Below are positions 5,181 through 8,386 of a stretch of 8,386 nt of DNA, one piece after another. A program made the position numbers and the translations under genes. Every line of letters begins with the position of its first letter. Within the stretch, counting starts at the first letter, position 1. Origin of the DNA: an uncultured Clostridia bacterium (GTDB lineage Bacteria > Bacillota > Clostridia > Christensenellales > Borkfalkiaceae); contig USSJ01000041.1 of assembly GCA_900557285.1 (NCBI GenBank), positions 1 to 8,386 of the forward strand. Direction: 5' to 3'. Below the pieces are notes generated by a model. The model ran no database searches, had not been told where the DNA came from, and saw nothing but the letters and a program-made list of their open reading frames with translations.

Positions 5181-5707
5181 GGATCATCGGCGGCAAATAC
5201 AGGGGCAGGGTATTGAGTACGTTCAAGGGAAAGGAAGTCCGACCGACGTCGGACAGGGCGAAAGAATCGTTGTTCAATATTCTGGCTCCGGAAATTTCGG
5301 GGGCGAATGTATTGGATCTGTTCTGCGGGAGCGGGAGTATCGGGCTGGAAGCGATATCGCGCGGTGCGGATCTTGTGGTATTCAACGACATATCGGAAGA
5401 CAGTCTGGCGATCCTGCGCAAGAATCTTGCGTTGCTGCGAGTGGATGCGAAGGTATACAACCTTGATTACAAAGCGCTGCTGGATCGTCTGGACGTTACT
5501 TTTGACATTATATATATCGACCCGCCGTACAAGAGCGGGTACGGGGAAGACGCATTGAAGCGTGTTGCGCAGCTCAAGTTGCTGAACACGGGCGGTGTGG
5601 CGGTATTGGAGAGTGACAAGCCGTTTGAAGGCGAGGTGGAAAACCTTGTCAAGTATGACGAGCGCAAGTACGGAATTGCGCATCTGACGTTTTTCACGCC
5701 CGATTGA
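5177..5707 (+). CDS. rsmD: 16S rRNA (guanine-N2)-methyltransferase RsmD
   Basis: This SAM-dependent enzyme methylates G966 (E. coli numbering) of 16S rRNA in the 30S P-site region. The order of motifs is that of the family: RIIGGKYRGR (2-11), VRPTSDRAKESLFNIL (21-36), SAM-binding VLDLFCGSGSIGLEAISRGA (45-64), and the amino-methyltransferase catalytic DPPY (115-118, in IIYIDPPYKSGY). The 176-residue length is slightly below the usual 180-200. The GTG start is supported by AAGGAG at 5161-5166, 10 nt upstream, by the family's typical R-I-I-x-G beginning, and by the 4-nt overlap with the preceding stop. It sits directly before coaD, the usual Bacillota pairing. Confidence 0.94.
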   Translation: MRIIGGKYRGRVLSTFKGKEVRPTSDRAKESLFNILAPEISGANVLDLFCGSGSIGLEAISRGADLVVFNDISEDSLAILRKNLALLRVDAKVYNLDYKALLDRLDVTFDIIYIDPPYKSGYGEDALKRVAQLKLLNTGGVAVLESDKPFEGEVENLVKYDERKYGIAHLTFFTPD

Positions 5708-5730
5708 CGGGGGCGGAAAGGAGCATGGAA

Positions 5731-6225
5731 ATGAAGAAATGTGTGTTTGCGGGGACATTTGATCCGCCGACGCTCGGGCATAAAGATATTGTCATGAAGA
5801 GTCTGGAACTGTTTGACGAAGTGATCGTCGCGATCCTGATCAACCCGAACAAAAAGCCGCTGTTCACGGTAGAGCAGAGGCTTGCGATGTTGCGGAAGGT
5901 ATTTGCGGAATACAAAGCGGTCCGTGTTTTGTCGTACGACGGGCTGACGGTCGATCTGTTAAAGCGCGAAGGGGTAAAGTATTATGTCCGCGGTATCCGG
6001 AACGGAACGGATTATGACTATGAAGCGCAGCTGAATTTTATCAATGTCGATATGTATAAAGATATGATCACGGTATTTTTCCCGACGCGGCAGGAGTTTC
6101 TGCATATCAGTTCGGGGCTTGTCAAAGACGCATTGCGATTCAACAAAAATGTGGATAAGTATATACCGGAGGAGATACGGGGGGATCTGAAGAAATATCT
6201 GGAAGAGGCGAACCGAAATGTTTGA
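5731..6225 (+). CDS. coaD: Phosphopantetheine adenylyltransferase
   Basis: It transfers AMP from ATP to 4'-phosphopantetheine to make dephospho-CoA, the penultimate CoA step, as a cytoplasmic hexamer. The nucleotidyltransferase signature GTFDPPTLGH is at 8-17 with the TxGH histidine His17. NPNKKPLFTVEQR (38-50) and RGIRNGTDYDYE (88-99) are family blocks, and ISSGLVKD (126-133) corresponds to the usual ISSSxVKE with Gly replacing a Ser. The second ATG is chosen because AAAGGAG at 5717-5723 is 7 nt from it but only 1 nt from the first ATG (5725), and because family members begin with a few residues before the beta strand. It gives 164 residues, normal for CoaD. The stop overlaps the next gene by 8 nt. 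Confidence 0.94.
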   Translation: MKKCVFAGTFDPPTLGHKDIVMKSLELFDEVIVAILINPNKKPLFTVEQRLAMLRKVFAEYKAVRVLSYDGLTVDLLKREGVKYYVRGIRNGTDYDYEAQLNFINVDMYKDMITVFFPTRQEFLHISSGLVKDALRFNKNVDKYIPEEIRGDLKKYLEEANRNV

Positions 6226-7243
6226 AAGAGAAGAACTGATCCCTGCGGCGGAGGAGATACTGGAGCGGCTGCCGTTGCCTGCGGATCTGAAAAAGGTGAA
6301 GGCGGAGCGTGACCGATTGGCTTCGGACGTGATCCGCGGGAACACGGATAAATTATTGCTGATCATCGGGCCTTGTTCGGCGCATGAGAGCAAGCCTGTC
6401 CTGGATTATGTGGAGCGGCTGGGAAAGCTGAACGAGAAAGTGCAGGACAAAATTGTGATCATTCCGCGCATTTATACGAACAAACCGCGCACCAAAGGTG
6501 TAGGGTATAAAGGGATGTTTACGCAGCCGGACCCGAAAAGCAAGGAAGACATATTGAAAGGGATTCTGACGATCCGACAGCTGCATATCGACGCGATCGG
6601 CGCGAGCGGGCTTTCGGCGGCGGACGAAATGCTGTATCCTGAGAACTATGCGTATGTGGAAGACCTGCTGACGTATATAGCGATCGGCGCGCGGTCGAGC
6701 GAGAATCAGATGCACAGGCTTGTATCGAGCGGCATAGAATTGCCGGTGGGGATCAAGAATCCGATGAGCGGTTCTATACCGGTACTGCTCAATTCCATCT
6801 ATGCGGCGCAGAGCGGCGGGCAGGTTTTCAAATATCAGAATTATCAGGTACGGACGAGCGGCAATGAACTTGCGCATGCGGTATTGCGCGGGGCGGTCGA
6901 CGGATACGGCAACGATATCCCGAATTTCCATTATGAAACGGTCATGAAGGTGATCGAAGGTTATTCCAGGACGGGGCTGAAAAATCCTGCCATCGTGATC
7001 GATGCGAACCATTCGAACTCGGGAAAGCAGTATAAACAGCAGATCCGTATCGTGGAGGAAGTGTTGAACAACCGACTGTACGATAAGGATTTCAAGAAAT
7101 ACGTCAAGGGATTCATGATCGAAAGTTTTATCGAAGAAGGCTGTCAGAAAGAGGATGTCGTGTACGGGAAATCGATCACGGATCCGTGCCTTGGCTGGGC
7201 GGATACGGAGCGGTTGGTGCTGGACATTGCGGATAAGATTTAA
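6218..7243 (+). CDS. 3-deoxy-7-phosphoheptulonate (DAHP) synthase, AroF/G/H type
   Basis: It condenses phosphoenolpyruvate and erythrose 4-phosphate to DAHP, the first shikimate step. It is the class I alpha (AroFGH-like) form, shown by GPCSAHES (51-58, metal-ligand Cys53), YTNKPRTKGVGYKG (86-99), ASGLSAADEM (129-138), IGARSSENQMHR (156-167), VGIKNPMSGS (177-186), DANHSNSGKQ (262-271, ligand His265), MIESF (300-304) and TDPCLGWADT (321-330). The 341-residue length matches the class. No separate ACT or chorismate mutase domain is fused, so feedback control, if any, would be through the N-terminal region and inter-subunit pocket as in E. coli AroG. A GAGG at 6205-6208 is 9 nt from the ATG, which overlaps the coaD stop. 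The phenylalanine branch enzyme follows directly. Confidence 0.93.
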   Translation: MFEREELIPAAEEILERLPLPADLKKVKAERDRLASDVIRGNTDKLLLIIGPCSAHESKPVLDYVERLGKLNEKVQDKIVIIPRIYTNKPRTKGVGYKGMFTQPDPKSKEDILKGILTIRQLHIDAIGASGLSAADEMLYPENYAYVEDLLTYIAIGARSSENQMHRLVSSGIELPVGIKNPMSGSIPVLLNSIYAAQSGGQVFKYQNYQVRTSGNELAHAVLRGAVDGYGNDIPNFHYETVMKVIEGYSRTGLKNPAIVIDANHSNSGKQYKQQIRIVEEVLNNRLYDKDFKKYVKGFMIESFIEEGCQKEDVVYGKSITDPCLGWADTERLVLDIADKI

Positions 7244-7255
7244 GGGGTTGCGAAT

Positions 7256-8089
7256 ATGCAGAGAGTGCAGACAGCGCAGAGTGCGCCGCAGGGAAAAACC
7301 GGATATCTCGGGCCGGAAGGAAGTTATTCTTCGCTTGCGGCGAAACAGCTGAGTCCGAGCAATGAGCAGGTGCCGTATCACAGTTTTGCGGGCGTTGTGC
7401 AAGCTCTTTTGAAAGGTGAAGTCGAGGAAGCGGTATTGCCGGTGGAAAATACGTTGCAGGGGGCTGTTACGCAGAATCTCGATTTGCTGTATGCGAATCC
7501 GGAGCTGTATGCGGTGCGTGCGTTTTTGCTGCCGATCGAACATCGGCTCATTGTCAGAAAAGGTACAAAACTGGAAGATATAACGCATCTGTATTCGCAC
7601 CAGCAGGCGATTTTGCAATGTTCTGTGTTTTTGTCGCAGGAGCTTCCGAAGGTCAAAATCATATACACCGATTCCACCATGCAGAGCCTGTCGCACATAA
7701 AGGAAAAAGGCGATGCGGGGATCGTGGGTTCGCACGTGCGGGAAGACGGGTTTGAATTTATCGGCGGAAACATTGCGGATGAGCCGAAAAACTTTACGCA
7801 TTTTCTTTTGATCCGAAAAGGGAAAGAAGACCTACCCAAGCACAGTTCCCGTATTTATTTTGCGGCGACTTGTCCGCATGAACCGGGCGCTCTGTTGAAA
7901 ATGCTTCAGATTTTGTCTGTATACGATCTGAACATGACAAAAATCGAATCCCGCCCGATCAAAAATTCTCCGGGAGAGTATTGTTTCTTTGTGGAATTTG
8001 AAGGGGACATAGCGGGGAAAAATGTGCGCATGGCGCTGGATCGCCTTTCGGAATATTCAAAAAATTTCAAGCTGCTCGGATGTTATTAA
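7256..8089 (+). CDS. pheA: Prephenate dehydratase with ACT regulatory domain
   Basis: It decarboxylates and dehydrates prephenate to phenylpyruvate, committing to phenylalanine. The catalytic domain spans residues about 15-188: GYLGPEGSYSSLAA (16-29), VLPVENTLQGAV (60-71), YSHQQAILQC (113-122), GDAGIVGS (152-159). The ACT domain (199-273) has GALL (211-214) and ESRP (231-234), the phenylalanine-binding motifs, so end-product inhibition is expected. There is no chorismate mutase domain, as in most Bacillota. Odd point: the catalytic motif that is NxTRF in the family reads NFTHF (179-183), with His182 (codon CAT, 7799-7801) where Arg is expected. The ATG has AAGGGG at 7242-7247, 8 nt upstream; the gap to the DAHP synthase stop is 12 nt. 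It is the last gene of the operon. Confidence 0.92.
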   Translation: MQRVQTAQSAPQGKTGYLGPEGSYSSLAAKQLSPSNEQVPYHSFAGVVQALLKGEVEEAVLPVENTLQGAVTQNLDLLYANPELYAVRAFLLPIEHRLIVRKGTKLEDITHLYSHQQAILQCSVFLSQELPKVKIIYTDSTMQSLSHIKEKGDAGIVGSHVREDGFEFIGGNIADEPKNFTHFLLIRKGKEDLPKHSSRIYFAATCPHEPGALLKMLQILSVYDLNMTKIESRPIKNSPGEYCFFVEFEGDIAGKNVRMALDRLSEYSKNFKLLGCY

Positions 8090-8104
8090 CCCGTGCAGCT
8101 TTTT
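8069..8104 (+). terminator. Intrinsic terminator overlapping the end of pheA
   Basis: AAGCTGC-T-CGG (8069-8079) pairs with CCG-T-GCAGCTT (8091-8101), ten base pairs with one T-T mismatch. The loop is 8080-8090 and contains the TAA stop (8087-8089). A T-run (8100-8104) follows. The T-run is short, so termination may be partial. Confidence 0.6.
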
Positions 8105-8141
8105 CGGACAGAGAGAATTTATTTTTGAGGCAGAAAAGTCT

Positions 8142-8183
8142 CCGACATAAAAAACGGAATACGTACACTGTTTTTTGTTTCGG
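8142..8183. terminator. Inverted repeat between convergent genes, possible bidirectional terminator
   Basis: Left arm 8142-8157 (ccgacataaaaaacgg) and right arm 8168-8183 (ctgttttttgtttcgg) pair over 16 positions with a single C-T mismatch and two G-T pairs; the loop is 10 nt. The A-run on one arm and T-run on the other would give a U-tract in either direction. The GC core is weak. It lies just past the stop of the minus-strand gene and after the pheA terminator, where a shared terminator would be expected. Confidence 0.4.
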
Positions 8184-8184
8184 A

Positions 8185-8386
8185 TCAAAGGAATATGGTT
8201 TGAAAGAGCAGGCAAAGGAGAAAAGAGAGAAGAGCCTGCAGCAATTTGATTGCGATAAAGCATTTGATTTTAACGCCGGCGGGTTTTAAGAAGGCGATCT
8301 GCTGCGCGAGGATGCTGGCGCCGCCGAGCGTTATGCAGAAAGCGGCGCAGGGCAGGGCGAAAAAACCGCCGTATGCGGCGAGTTCG
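8185..8386 (-). CDS. C-terminus of a YlbJ-like sporulation integral membrane protein (partial)
   Basis: The last 66 residues of a minus-strand gene that enters from the right edge. It reads ELAAYGGFFALPCAAFCITL, then GGASILAQQIAFL, KPAGVKIKCFI and KLLQALLSFLLCLLF, ending with TGA at 8185-8187. Two hydrophobic stretches flank a GG-S-x-x-x-Q segment. In YlbJ/nucleoside-recognition-type proteins, a similar sFGGlsv..Q segment followed by a K-x-x-x-x-K/R-x-x-q helix ends the protein. The context agrees: in many Bacillota ylbJ lies just after rsmD-coaD, which are 2-3 kb away here. YlbJ (SpoVV) is needed for dipicolinic acid movement into the forespore. The assignment is from memory of the family and only the C-terminus is visible. 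Confidence 0.6.
   Translation of the reverse strand, partial: ELAAYGGFFALPCAAFCITLGGASILAQQIAFLKPAGVKIKCFIAIKLLQALLSFLLCLLFQTIFL

Noticed and set aside
6353..7801. Long (482-codon) open frame on the minus strand
   Set aside because: It lies opposite DAHP synthase and pheA, whose protein motifs are unmistakable. The translation is rich in Arg, His, Ile and Phe with no domain, as expected of a GC-biased shadow frame.

Overview
The window looks like chromosomal DNA from an endospore-forming (or formerly spore-forming) member of the Clostridia/Bacillota. The signs are the rsmD-coaD pair, a nearby gene whose C-terminus resembles the sporulation membrane protein YlbJ (rsmD-coaD-ylbJ is a familiar Bacillota order), strong AGGAGG-type ribosome sites, sigma-A-like promoters, and a single-domain prephenate dehydratase with an ACT domain. 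The species cannot be named from the sequence. No tRNA, rRNA, CRISPR array, insertion sequence or integrase was found.

Layout. Positions 1-389 (minus) hold a small GNAT acetyltransferase that appears to have lost its C-terminal frame, followed by the first codons of a downstream gene. Its promoter is at 418-447. Positions 390-730 have no convincing gene but hold a 60-bp-period imperfect tandem repeat bracketed by a 10-bp inverted repeat. Positions 731-1507 (minus) encode a cytoplasmic SGNH/GDSL hydrolase. Positions 1508-2222 are about 700 bp with no intact gene: a degenerate, partly repeated stretch (about 1622-1940), then helically phased A-tracts, then a promoter with a perfect CG-alternating palindrome between its -35 and -10 elements.

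Positions 2223-8104 form one rightward block. An XRE-type regulator with four membrane segments (2223-2819) is followed at once by a good promoter (2828-2856) and a tightly packed operon: alanine racemase (alr), 5-formyl-THF cyclo-ligase, an unrecognised five-TM membrane protein, rsmD, coaD, DAHP synthase and prephenate dehydratase (pheA). Four of the six junctions inside the operon overlap by 1-14 nt; the other two gaps are 12 and 23 nt. The operon ends in a hairpin plus T-run that overlaps the end of pheA. A convergent gene on the minus strand (8185-8386, partial) is the probable YlbJ-like protein.

How the genes fit together. The operon combines cell-wall D-alanine supply, folate recycling, 16S rRNA modification, CoA synthesis, and the first step of the shikimate pathway together with the step that commits prephenate to phenylalanine. 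These are housekeeping functions without one shared pathway, probably co-transcribed as growth genes. No clear new defence or mobile system was found. The observations most worth a second look are the His-for-Arg change in the catalytic TRF motif of the prephenate dehydratase, the unusual leaderless and palindrome-bearing promoter of the membrane-anchored XRE regulator with its curved-DNA upstream region, the unknown membrane protein inside the essential operon, and the broken GNAT gene.
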